Assembly: GCA_020631735.1 (NCBI GenBank)
Contig: CM036225.1
Location: forward strand, 68,808,662-68,872,661
Reading direction: 5' to 3'
DNA: 64,000 nucleotides
Source of the DNA: Saccharum officinarum
Taxonomy: Eukaryota > Streptophyta > Magnoliopsida > Poales > Poaceae
Part shown: positions 1 through 9,947 of the stretch, piece after piece
How positions within the stretch are numbered: the first letter of the stretch is position 1
Layout: each line of letters begins with the position of its first letter
Made by a program: the position numbers and the translations under genes
Notes under the pieces: generated by a model
The model's database searches: none
What the model was told of the DNA's origin: nothing
Seen by the model: only the letters and a program-made list of their open reading frames with translations

Positions 1-2852
1 ATGACTTGCAAGAGGACATTATAGAAAGCTTATGAAATTGTCTACGTTTCATTTATAAACATCTAAGCATGATTTCATCATTTACCAAGTTGAAATAGCA
101 CATGTACCAAATCTGTTCTAAAAGACAGAGAGCACTTCCCAAAACTGAACTCAGCTTGGGACAGCTGCCATTTCTAAACTATAAGTCCAAATGCTACAAA
201 AATTTATCAGCAACTAGTTTATGAAATCCTCAACAACTTTGCTATAGATCACCAAGCATGAAAACCTCATTAACATAGCCTAACTTACTTAACCACCAAA
301 TCTGTCCAGAAAAGATAGATTTGTACAATTAAATAGTAAGTGATGTTGAGAACATCACAAATGACTTACCCAACTTTACTAACAGTTAGATCATGTTTAA
401 GTAACACTAAATCAAGTCATGGCACTAGCATAATTATTTATATAATCCCCCTTTTCTATTTATTTAGAGTGCATGAGTATAAATGGCATCACATATAAAA
501 TGTAACTAGAAAATTCTAATAAATTTACAGAGGCAAATACATGCTAACAAGAGGCTACCATAAAAATTTCACCTCAATTTGACAAGTAGAATTGGAGATA
601 TCAAAATAACAAAAAGATAAGTGCTAAATAAACCTATAACAAATGAATTTCATAATTGGAGCAAATGACCTTTAACAAGGCTAAAAATTTAACCAGAGCA
701 TCATTATACCATGATTAACATCTCCCAAAATTTTCATGGCCAAAGGATTAACACACAGGGAGATATTGATTTAACAAATTCATACAATTAAATAAAGCAC
801 TTAGTAAAAGTAATTATTATCTCCAGAAAACATAAACTAACATGTAACATTTCAATACACTACTGCATAGTACTCTACATGAGGATTCCAAAAAGTCCTC
901 ATTTTCCTTTTTATGATTTTTCTACTATTTTCTACGATTTTACAAAGTTCAGCCAACAATTAACATTTCAGAAAAAAAAGAAAAAGACAAAAACCTAAAC
1001 AGGCCAGTTGGGCCACGACTGTGGCCGGCCCACCTCGGCCCGAAAACGGAATAGAGGGGGGGGGAATCCCGCGCTGACAGGCGGGGCCCGCCCGTCATTC
1101 TCACGCAGAGCAGGGGAGAGCTCCGGCGAGCGGTTTCTCGTCGCCGGCGGCTCCTCCGGCGTAACCAAGCGCTCCTACGGACTCCTAGTCATCTCCCCCA
1201 CCTAGGCCACCCATTTTCCCCAACTCAACTGCATCGGAGCTACCTCGCCGTCGTTCATGGCGGACGGCTGAGGGCGGCTCGCGTCGACGGCGATGAAAAC
1301 GAGCACCGTAAGCCCTACCAAGCACCGCTACGCGCTCACCACCCTACAGAGGGTCTAATGAGACCGACCCTTGACCGACCGGAGCTCTGGTGAAGCCTAA
1401 CCACGTGAGCTCGGTTTGTCGGTGACGGGGACGACGGTGGAATGGCGACGCGGTGACCACCGTGCGTCGCGGGCTCGGTGGTTAAGGTAGAAAGGTGTGG
1501 GGGAAGGTGCAGGGGCGTCGCTGGGTGCATAGAAACTGAAAGCGATGGAGCAAAGGTGGCACGGCTTGCGGTGGAGCTTGCGACGGCGGTGGCGCCTCGG
1601 TGCTCCGCCTTGGCGAGCGCGGCAAGGGCGAGGGAGGGAAATGGATGGAAGCTGAGGGTCTCTAGGCGCGCGTGGCGACCTGGCGTGTGCGTCCTGGCCG
1701 CGACATCGACGCGTGTTGGCCACGCGGCGCGCGCCTCCTGTGCCCGGTCGGCCACTGTCGAGGCCGAGTTCAAAATTCTGAACTCTGAAACGAAGCTCGA
1801 GAGGAGTGATTGACAGGGAAATTTCGACATCCGATTACTCCTAATCCAGGCCGATCTGGTGTGAGCCATAGTTAGAAAAATTGGAGAGGGACATGAGATC
1901 TACCAGTTTGTCAATATGGTCATGGGCTAACTCAGTTTGGTTAGTGAGATATATCGCCCCAAAGTAGGTCACCTAGAAACTACGTAGTCAAACCACGACT
2001 GACAGCCAGTTTTCCAAGAGCTATAACTCTAAAACTAGCTAGAGTTAGCAGGATCTGTTAGAAGGTCCTAGAAAGATCTAAGTGAGCTCTAGGTAAAAGT
2101 CAACTATCACAAGAGCTAGTTCAACACGGTTAGGAAGATACAGGGTCCTAAACAAGGGTACTTGGAACTGAAAGTCAGTTATGACTTAGCCAAAAAGGCT
2201 AAGTGCTGAAATCAGCACTCCAAGCTGCCTTGTGGGCCATGTTTGAGTAGGTTCTAGGCATTTTCATGAGATGACACCAAAACAACTTTTGTTCCTCATG
2301 ACATTTGGCACAAACTTTGTTAAGGTGGCACAGCCATGCAAAAACTCTAGGCCACACTTTTTGTTAGGTCAAACAAGGAAGGTCCTATAGGTCAACTAGT
2401 CAAAGCATGAGTCAACACGGAATTAGGGCATGACATAAACATAAACCCTAGGTCATTTTGCACCACTAACAAGATACACCCATTACCAAGGCCTTAAACA
2501 CACATTAGCATCACCTATGCATAAGAGTTACTCATGTAGGCATTGAAACACTATTACTATAACTAATGAAACATCACTAACATAATTATTGAAACCTAAT
2601 GTTGCATATGTTTCAGGAGCATGTTTCAAGGGGTTGTGTCACACATCACACTACCACAAGTGTTGTACACACATAAGCTAGCATTAATAAACAAACATAT
2701 ACCTACACATGCATTCAATCATGGATGTTGCAACTGTTGCAAGGTCATGTTTCAAGAACAATGCACATGAAATGATGATGCTTATGGTAATGCCATGCTA
2801 TGACCATGCTCAAATGATGCTAAAATGCAAGGCAAACACCTGGGGTGTTACA
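1..2852 (-). repeat. Partial LARD/gypsy-type LTR, right part, cut by the window edge
   Basis: From the first base the sequence matches, with many substitutions, the LTR described at 21,481-26,499, entering at about that copy's position 23,518. It ends at the same terminus, GGGGTGTTACA, so on the minus strand the LTR starts TGTAACACCC. It shows the same order of parts: short AT-rich repeats containing phrases such as GAAAGCTTATGAAATT (1-900), a GC-rich block (about 1,000-1,760), and a second set of repeats (about 1,900-2,300). The sequence after 2,852 is neither a polypurine tract nor a primer site, so this is a solo LTR or a truncated copy; its other end lies outside the window. Open frames in the GC-rich block occur on both strands and are not taken as genes. 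Confidence 0.75.
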
Positions 2853-2869
2853 GGTAGCATCGGTCCAGC

Positions 2870-3750
2870 AATTTTTTTTTGAAAAAATCCACATTTTCTT
2901 TCTCAACTTTTGCGAAAGTCCATTTTTCTTCCCTGAACTCCAATACCGGGCAAACCACCTCCCTCAATATTGTGCATTTGACCTCCCTGGAACGGTTTTG
3001 AAGACGGTTTTGTCTTTTTTTTCTTTTTTATTTATTTCAGCTGAATCTTTGAAAAATCATAGTTAATCACAGAAAAAATCATAAAATAGAAAATCAAATT
3101 TTGTTGGACTCCACATGAGTATATCTACACAGTGAATATATAATATAGTATGCTTTATTATAAAGTTTTTGCTGTAGATTTAGATTTATTCTTTTTTGTA
3201 ATTAATTAAAATAATTCATAACTACAGTTTCTGTGGTTCAATTGTGGTGGCCTAATTATTATATGTTTGAATTATAGTAAAAATTTCATACTCATTGAAT
3301 CATGTATAACTTAGTTATAGATTTATTTAAATCTATAGAAACTATAGTTCAAGCATATAATAATTAGGCCATCATAAAAATTTTATCACAATTGGACCAT
3401 AGAAACTACAATTATAAATTATCTCAATTAATTACAGAAAAGCATAGATCTAAATCTACATCAAAAACTTTGTACTAAAGCATACCATATTATATATTCA
3501 TTGTATAGATCTACTCATGTGGAGTCCAACAAAATTAGATTTTTCCATTTTATAATTTTTCAAAGATTTAGCCAAAATAAATAAAAAAGAAATGACAAAA
3601 CCACCTTCAAACCGCTCCAGAGAGGTAAAACACACGGTTTGAAAAGTTGAGGAATGCAGTTTGCCCGGTTTTAAAGTTCAAGGAAGAAAAACGGACTTTT
3701 GTAAAAGTTCGAGAGGAAAATAGACTTTTTTTCTTGTTTTTTCGCAGTTG
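2870..3750. mobile_element. Foldback MITE, about 0.9 kb, probably Mutator-like
   Basis: The two halves are near-complete inverted repeats. The left arm reads TCCATTTTTCTTCCCTGAAC and the reverse complement of the right arm reads TCCGTTTTTCTTCCTTGAAC; both continue into CCGGGCAAAC and a match around GGAACGGTTTTGAAG. The centre (about 3,100-3,520) is also palindromic and AT-rich. There is no coding capacity. I could not fix the target-site duplication, so the ends are accurate to about 10 bp and the superfamily is a guess. Confidence 0.7.
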
Positions 3751-4299
3751 TCAACGCGCGCCCGCCTCAGACTGTTTTTCGGTGGCAATTGTGACCGTAG
3801 GTGGGCCATTTTAACTTGATCATTCAGACTGCCAATACAATACTGTGATGCAAAGTTGTTTGTTGGTGACAGATTCTTTTTTTCTTGGGTGGTGAGCTTG
3901 CAAGGATGATGTCATAGTTTTCTACGAACTAAAAGAAATCATAGCTGCTAAACCAAGTATCTAAATTAAATTCTAATTACACTATCGTATTTCTTACAAT
4001 AAATCCTTCAAAGTAAGACTTCACATGAATATATTTAGATAACATTTTATTAACGAACATTTCTCCTATGAAGATTAAATATTTTTTTCTTTCATTGAAA
4101 AGAGGTGATGTTCTAGGTTCAGCAAATAATATTCAGCCTTCACAAGAAAAAATGTTCTCGGTTTCATGAAATGATATTCTAGATTTAGGAGAACAAATTA
4201 TAGATTCATGCTATCGGTATTATAATTTCTGTAAAAATAGAAAAGAACAACAAAAGTGATGAAATATAGAGAAATAGATAGATAGATAACATAAAAATA
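3751..4299. other. No gene seen; AT-rich spacer
   Basis: Short GC-rich start (about 3,755-3,800), then AT-rich DNA with stops in all frames. A GATAGATAGATA microsatellite lies near 4,276. No splice-flanked exon or repeat boundary was recognised. Confidence 0.5.
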
Positions 4300-4880
4300 A
4301 TACAAAAAATTGGTATGTGATGAAACGTAGGTAACACATATCATAAATACATCATAGAATATCACATTACCAAGGGAACATTACACGATACATCATAGAA
4401 CATCAGATATATACTACGTGAACATAATATATATCTCATAGAAAGTAGAAATTTAAAAAGTAAAAAAATGAAATAAAAAATAAACTACTTAATTAAAATA
4501 AAATAATGAAGAAGGAGAAAATAAATCTAGAGAAAAATTAAAAGAACATCACATGATACTATTTGAAAACCTAAAATATAATATAAAACCTATCACATGC
4601 ACGGTGTGAATACTGGAAATAATTGTAGAACATCATATTTATACTACCTGACATCATGTATATACGACTTGAACATCATAAATTACGTCATTAAACATCA
4701 CATGTATAAAACGTGAACATCATAAAATACATCATAGAAAATCACATGCGTACAACGTGAACATCACAAAAATATATCATAGAATATTACATGTATACTA
4801 TATGAACATCACATGTATACTACGTGAATATCATGAAATACATCATAGAACATCATTTGCATATAATGTGAACATCACAT
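4300..4880. repeat. Degenerate short tandem repeats (GAACATCAnnnn)
   Basis: The motif GAACATCA recurs many times with variable spacers such as CATGTATACTACGT and TAAAATACATCATA, giving an irregular array of units roughly 25-60 bp long. No open frame. It looks like a decayed minisatellite. Confidence 0.6.
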
Positions 4881-5755
4881 GTTTCTCATATAATATAAAA
4901 ATTAAAAGTTAAAAAATAAAATTATTAAATTAATTAATTAGAGTAAGAAAAAAAATAAATATAAAAGCATCGATAACAAATGATAAAATATAGAAAGAAT
5001 AAAATAAATTAATGACTTAAGAATTTTTTTTTAAAAAATCATATATTACTATGTGAACATAACATTTATCTCGTGTAACATATGAATGAGAAACTTTAAA
5101 ATAAAAATAAAAATAGTTCATAGAGTAAGCTAAAGAAAGAAACATAAACAAGAAAATAGAAAATAAAAATAAAACCAATAGAAAAAATAAAAAATAAAAA
5201 TAAACAACTAATTAGAGTAAAGTAAAAAGGAAATAAATAAATATAAAAAATAATTGGAGTAAAATATAAATATTAAGATATGATAAAATATAGAAAAATA
5301 AAATAGAACTTAAACAAGAAGGGAAAAAATAAAGATTTTAAAAAACATGTGTATGCTACTAGAACATGGCGTGTATCTCATGTTACGTATGAAAAAAAAA
5401 TTAAAAATAAAAAATGAAATTAGTTTACATAGTAGTAAACTATAGAAAGAAATAGAAGGAAAAGCATAAAAGACAAGGAAAAAGAAATAGAATAGAAGAA
5501 AACAAAAATAACAAAAATGACTAATTAGAGTAAAGCAAAAAGAAATAATTGAAAGATAAAAAATATAAAGAAAACGAAAAAAAATAATAAAAACATTAGA
5601 AAACAAACAAACAAACAAATAAATAAAAGAAACGAAGCAAGAAAAAAACTGAAAAAGAACTAACGGCAATCTACTCAGCCTATACACGAAAGGATAAGCA
5701 TCATACCTTCTTTTTTTTCCTGCGTAGCTTTTTTTTTTGAGCAATTTTTCCTGCG
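4881..5755. repeat. A-rich low-complexity DNA
   Basis: Plus-strand adenine-rich sequence with AAATAAAAATAAA runs and an (AAAC)n/(AAAT)n microsatellite near 5,605-5,630. The long minus-strand frame here translates into a Phe/Ile/Leu-rich string, as expected from poly-T, and is not a gene. Confidence 0.7.
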
Positions 5756-6112
5756 CAGCTACACTATGGAGCATGCAAGTTCCTGCACTCGTGGGCCTTG
5801 TCGTGGGCAGTGCTTGCTAATGCAGCGCGCTGGCCGCTCGCATCGTTCCCGCTCGTATTGTTTGGCGCTTTCATCGTTCCCGCTCGCATCGTTCGACGCG
5901 AGGTTACCGTCCGGTCGTTCGGAGCGGAGGCTGTTGTGTTGGACTCTTGATGAGGATTGAATATGCATGGAATTAGATACGGATATTACCTTATTTTAAT
6001 TTAAATATTTTTTTGAAAGGTCAAATTTTAATTCAAAACGGATGTCCCAGATTTAAATTTCTATTTGGATATTTACTTAATTTAACTCAAAGTGTATATC
6101 GTTGAATTTAAC
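5756..6112. other. GC-rich island then AT-rich spacer, no gene recognised
   Basis: About 200 bp of GC-rich sequence (5,760-5,960) contains two copies of CGCTCGCATCGTTC. Short frames exist on both strands without recognisable protein features. The remainder is AT-rich. Confidence 0.4.
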
Positions 6113-6194
6113 ATGCATGAATAGAATTTTACTACTAAGTTCATCGATAACCAATGCATGAATAGAATTTTACTACTAAGTTCATCGATAACCA
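6113..6194. repeat. Perfect 41-bp tandem duplication
   Basis: Two adjacent copies of a 41-bp unit (6,113-6,153 and 6,154-6,194) starting ATGCATGAATAG and ending CGATAACCA. No difference was seen between them, which indicates a recent event. Noncoding, AT-rich surroundings. Confidence 0.9.
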
Positions 6195-6907
6195 AATTGA
6201 ACTAAACGAAAGTACACTTCTAATAATCTTCAATATCATATTGCAAACAAAATCTCCAATGTAGAAGTAAACTAAATTATAATGGATAATATTTAATAAA
6301 ATAAAATGTTAAGTGAAATTCGAATAAAAATGGTAGAAAACAAGTACATTTTGCTTTATCAATATTTTTGGGATTACAAAATTATTACACAAATAGAGAT
6401 TAAAATGTTTGTGTATATAACATACACAAGTATAGCTCATAAACATAATATAGTTATAAATAAATATTTAATAATTAAATATATCAATTAATCAGTCAAC
6501 ATTATATTTATATAAATATTTATCATGAAATATAAATTATATAAAACAATTAACATCAATAAATTAATAAACTAAAGTATTAAAACAATTTATAACAACA
6601 AATATGTTAGGTTTATACTAAATTAGGCAAATACTAAAATTAATTTAATCTTTAAGTATCATTAGTAATTTTGAATTAATACTAATAGTTATTTATAGAT
6701 ATACTTTTAAATGGTTTCAATACATCATGAGTAATAATAAAATTAAATAACTAGTCACTAGTTATGGAGAGAAAACTTTTAAATAGATTTATGATACTTT
6801 ATTTTCTTTGCAGATACAGATATTGTCGAATAAAGTTATGGAATCGGATAGAGAAAAGTACTGAAAAACGAGTTCATTATATCCATTTAGTATCTATATT
6901 AGAAACG
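6195..6907. other. AT-rich upstream spacer of the B3 gene
   Basis: Very AT-rich, with stops in all frames and no clear repeat boundary. It lies upstream of the tandem duplication in front of the B3 gene. Confidence 0.4.
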
Positions 6908-7187
6908 GATACAAATACGGATATACATATTATAAGTTTTAGTGGATACGGATGTCGGATAATCAAGATTATCCATTTCCATTTTCCATCCCTACAAACA
7001 AACCAACAAATGCCGTGTTGTTTCGCGTGCTGGCCTGCCGGGGTTCTGATACAAATACGGATATACATATTACAAGTTTTAGCGTATACGGATGTCGGAT
7101 AATCAAGATTATTCATTTCCATTTTCCATCCCTACAAACAAACCAACAAATGCCGTGTTGTTTCGCGTGCTGGCCTGCCGGGGTTCT
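6908..7187. repeat. 140-bp tandem duplication upstream of the B3 gene
   Basis: Unit 1 is 6,908-7,047 and unit 2 is 7,048-7,187. Both run from GATACAAATACGGATATACA to GCCTGCCGGGGTTCT. Only about four bases differ (TTATAAG/TTACAAG, AGTGGATACGG/AGCGTATACGG, TATCC/TATTC). The block ends about 280 bp before the start codon of the B3 gene, so it probably lies in that gene's promoter region and doubles whatever sites the unit carries. Confidence 0.9.
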
Positions 7188-7356
7188 AACAGCTGGGCCC
7201 ACTACCGGCCGGGCTGAGCGGACGGATTGTTGTGGCCACAGTAATCTCGTGAGTCAACGTGTGTGCGTTTCTTCCGCCTCGCATCCGTCCTCACCTGTCA
7301 CCTCACACTCAGAGTTCTCCAAGAGTCCAAGTCCCTCCGTCGTCCATCCAGGAAAG

Positions 7357-7459
7357 GTAAAAAAGATGTCCACCAAAGACCAAACCCAATCTCTGCAAAA
7401 CGTGATTCTCTAGCTGATTTAGATCTTGCTTAAAGTAACAGCATGGCTTGCGAATGCAG
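7357..7459 (+). other. Candidate leader intron of the B3 gene
   Basis: GGAAAG/GTAAAAAAG at 7,357 and GAATGCAG/TTCTC at 7,459 would form a 103-bp GT-AG intron. Removing it also removes a 15-codon upstream frame (ATG at 7,368) and an out-of-frame ATG at 7,443, leaving the B3 start at 7,465 as the first ATG. This is inference from splice-site appearance; an alternative acceptor lies at TAACAG/CATGG (7,440). Confidence 0.4.
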
Positions 7460-7464
7460 TTCTC

Positions 7465-8102
7465 ATGAACAAAGGCAAATCAGTGGCGATGATGTCCTCC
7501 CCCGGACACAGCGGCGGCGAGAGCCCTGCAGACGGAGCTGATCCGCGGCCGATGTCGGAGACGCCGGGTGCCATGCAGTCCGGCGTCCTCCCTCTTCTCG
7601 GGAAGCCATACTTCACCTGCATCCTCTGCAAGTCTCATGTCCATCAGCCGTTTCAAGTGGTACTGTTGCTACTCATGCTCTTGTTGCATTTGCTGAAACA
7701 CTAGTCTCCTCTGCTGTTATCTCTTCTACTAAACTGAAATGCAAGAGGCTTTATTTACGGGCTGCATTATCAAACTCCTTTGGTGCCTGGCTGCAGGTGG
7801 TCCCCAGGTCGCTGGCGCCGTTCCTCCCGGCGACCACGGTGCCGGCGACGGTGACGTGGCACGGCCGGTCCTGGGAGATGCGGTTCACGGGGGGCCGGCA
7901 GATCCAGCGCCTGGAGGCCGGGTGGCGGGGCTTCGCGCTGGCCAATGACCTCAAGCTCGGCGACGGGTGCGTCTTCGAGCTGCTCGACGGCAAGGCGGAG
8001 GGCGTGGTGTTCAGGGTGCAGGTGCTCCGCGCCCACATCCCCGAGGAGATCCGGGAGCGCGCCGGCGGGTACACCTCGTCCACCCCCATCCTCATCGACT
8101 AG
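7465..8102 (+). CDS. B3-domain DNA-binding protein (REM-like), two exons
   Basis: Joined from 7,465-7,659 and 7,797-8,102; the 137-bp intron has GT at 7,660 and ends CTGCAG. The product is 166 residues. Residues 1-45 are Gly/Ser/Pro/Met-rich without a known domain. A plant B3 DNA-binding domain covers about 47-148: it begins KPYFTCILCKSH, continues across the splice junction as FQVVVPRSLAPFLP, and holds WHGRSWEMRF, GWRGFALANDLKLGDGCVFE and FRVQVLR, the usual strand order of B3. The tail ends in TSSTPILID. B3 proteins of this short type bind DNA in the nucleus and are common in grasses; the target is unknown. The ATG at 7,465 is the first in the frame that opens at 7,426. The gene looks intact. 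It runs tail to tail with the P450 at 8,494. The family call is firm, the subfamily is not. Confidence 0.85.
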
Positions 8103-8493
8103 CTCACCTCAGCTGCTGTCGTGCGGTGCGGCCTGAAACAAAGCTGCATGGGTTCATTGATGTGCAGACTGCAGCTCAGGCTGTGGCGTGTTGAACTCAA
8201 ATGTGGACAGAGCTGAAACCTGATGTTTCGCGAGAAATTCTTGTACCTTTATTCGTCTCTGTTTATCTCTTCTTCCAGGCTAATGCAATTTTGCTGCATA
8301 GCCAGGCAGCGGCACTCTGAAACTAGTGACTTTTGTTATTGCATATTATTACTGAACTTTAGATGTCCGGTTTGAATATTTGAAACAGATTTGTGCTGAA
8401 ATATAGTTTTAGAAATACATATGACAGACAGGCGCAGCAACAATGCAAGCAGCACACGTGCTGATGCTATGGGGTATGGCTATCAGGCTATGG
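8103..8493. other. Intergenic/3' UTR between convergent B3 and P450 genes
   Basis: About 390 bp between the two stop codons. It should hold both 3' UTRs; AT-rich stretches near 8,230-8,300 could serve polyadenylation on the plus strand. No other feature was seen. Confidence 0.5.
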
Positions 8494-9940
8494 CTACACA
8501 TATGGCGGCACACGAACAACAGGGCATAGGTAAAGATCATTCTTCCTCATGACCGACATGCCCATCTTCTCATCCATGTCCAATTCGCCGGGCGTCACGC
8601 CGCCCGGGAGCTCCCAGTCGAAGTGGTAGAGCAGGGAAGCGAGCACGAGCTCCACAGTGGCCAGCGCGAATGTCGCGCCGGGGCACATTCTTCGCCCGGC
8701 CCCGAACGGTATGAACTCGAAATCGGTGCCCTTGAAGTCGATCCTGCCATCCTCGAACCTCTCCGGCTTGAACGCATCGGCGTCGTCCCAGTGCTCCGGG
8801 TCCGTGGCGATCGCCCACGCGTTCACCAGCACCATGGTACCCTTGGGCACGTCGTAGCCCATCACCTTGCGGTCCTCCATGCACTCTCTCGGCAGCAGCA
8901 GCGGCAGCGGCGGGTGCAGCCTCAGAGTCTCCTTGATGACGAGCTTCAGGTACCTGAGGTCGTGTAGGTCGTCCTCCGTCACCGCTGGCTTCCCTTGGAG
9001 CTTGCTGCGCACCTCGGCCTGTGCTTTCTCCATCGCTCCTGGGTTTCTCATCAGCTCTGACATGGCCCATCCCAGCGTGGCCGCTGACGTGTCGCTCCCT
9101 CCGCTGAAGAGGTCCTGCCAAATTTCAACGCCATGACTGTTGTATATCTATGTCCTTCACCAGCAAACTTTTTTTTTGGGTACTAGCTAGTTGTTATTAT
9201 ATACTTACAATAATGAGAGATTTGACGATGTCCATGGTGAGGGGCACCTCGAGGCCACCTTCCTTGTGTATCCCCAGGAGCGCGTCAAGGATGTCCTCGT
9301 CGTCGTCCACCATCGTGCCCGCGCGGCGCCGCTCCTCGTGCTGCCTGACGGCGCGGTCCATGAGCTCCATCGTCTTCCGCTGGACCGCCGTCACCCGACC
9401 TGCCGTCCTGCTGAAGAAGCTCGCAAGCCTCGACGTCGGGAAGAGGTCGCCGAGGCTGAACCCCGACACGAGCCTGCTCCCCTCCTCGATCGCCCGCAGG
9501 AACTCCTCCCGCCACTCGAACCGGTCGCCGACCACGGCGCGCATCGTGGCGTCAGCGGTGAGCGCGGCGACCCGCTTGCCGACGTTAACGGCCTCGCCCG
9601 GCGTGGCCGCCGCTAGCGCAACGGCGGCGACGAGGCGGCGGGTCTCGTCCTCCCGGACTCGGCGGAACGAGCGCACGCGCTTGGCGCTGAGCAGCTCCAG
9701 CACGCTGATCCTGCGGAGCTGCCGCCACAGGGCGCCGTAGCGCCCGAACGCCAGGCCCACGGCGCCCCGCTCCATGGCAGGCCGCACGCTGGGGATCCAG
9801 GGCCGCGACGCGAACGCCACGTCGTGCGCCCGCATGATCTCCTGCGCCGCGGCCGGGGACGAGGCCACCACCAGCCCCACCTCGCCGAGCCTCAGGTACA
9901 TGAGCGGCGCGCCGTGGCGCCGTGACAGCTCGGCCATGGG
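8494..9940 (-). pseudogene. CYP71-family cytochrome P450, 5'-truncated by an LTR
   Basis: Exon 1 covers about 9,940-9,209 and exon 2 covers 9,114-8,494; the 94-bp intron is GTAAGTAT...GGCAG, phase 0, just before the I-helix as is usual in A-type plant P450s. Exon 1 encodes MAELSRRHGAPLMYLRLGEV onward with the C-helix WRQLRR. Exon 2 encodes the I-helix [11 protein letters not shown], the ExxR motif KETLR, PERF as FKPERF, and the heme loop [10 protein letters not shown]. From the first in-frame ATG (9,937) the reading frame is 449 residues, whereas family members are usually about 500-520. The membrane anchor, the proline-rich hinge and the native start are missing. Upstream of about 9,945 the sequence turns into LTR. 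The frame has no internal stop, so the truncation may be recent or a chimeric transcript may exist. A soluble product without anchor would probably not be a normal ER monooxygenase. Substrate unknown. Confidence 0.88.
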
Positions 9941-9947
9941 TAGATCA

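Noticed and set aside
5310..5774. 154-codon minus-strand frame rich in Phe, Ile and Tyr
   Set aside because: It is the translation of poly-T low-complexity DNA and shows no protein-like pattern.
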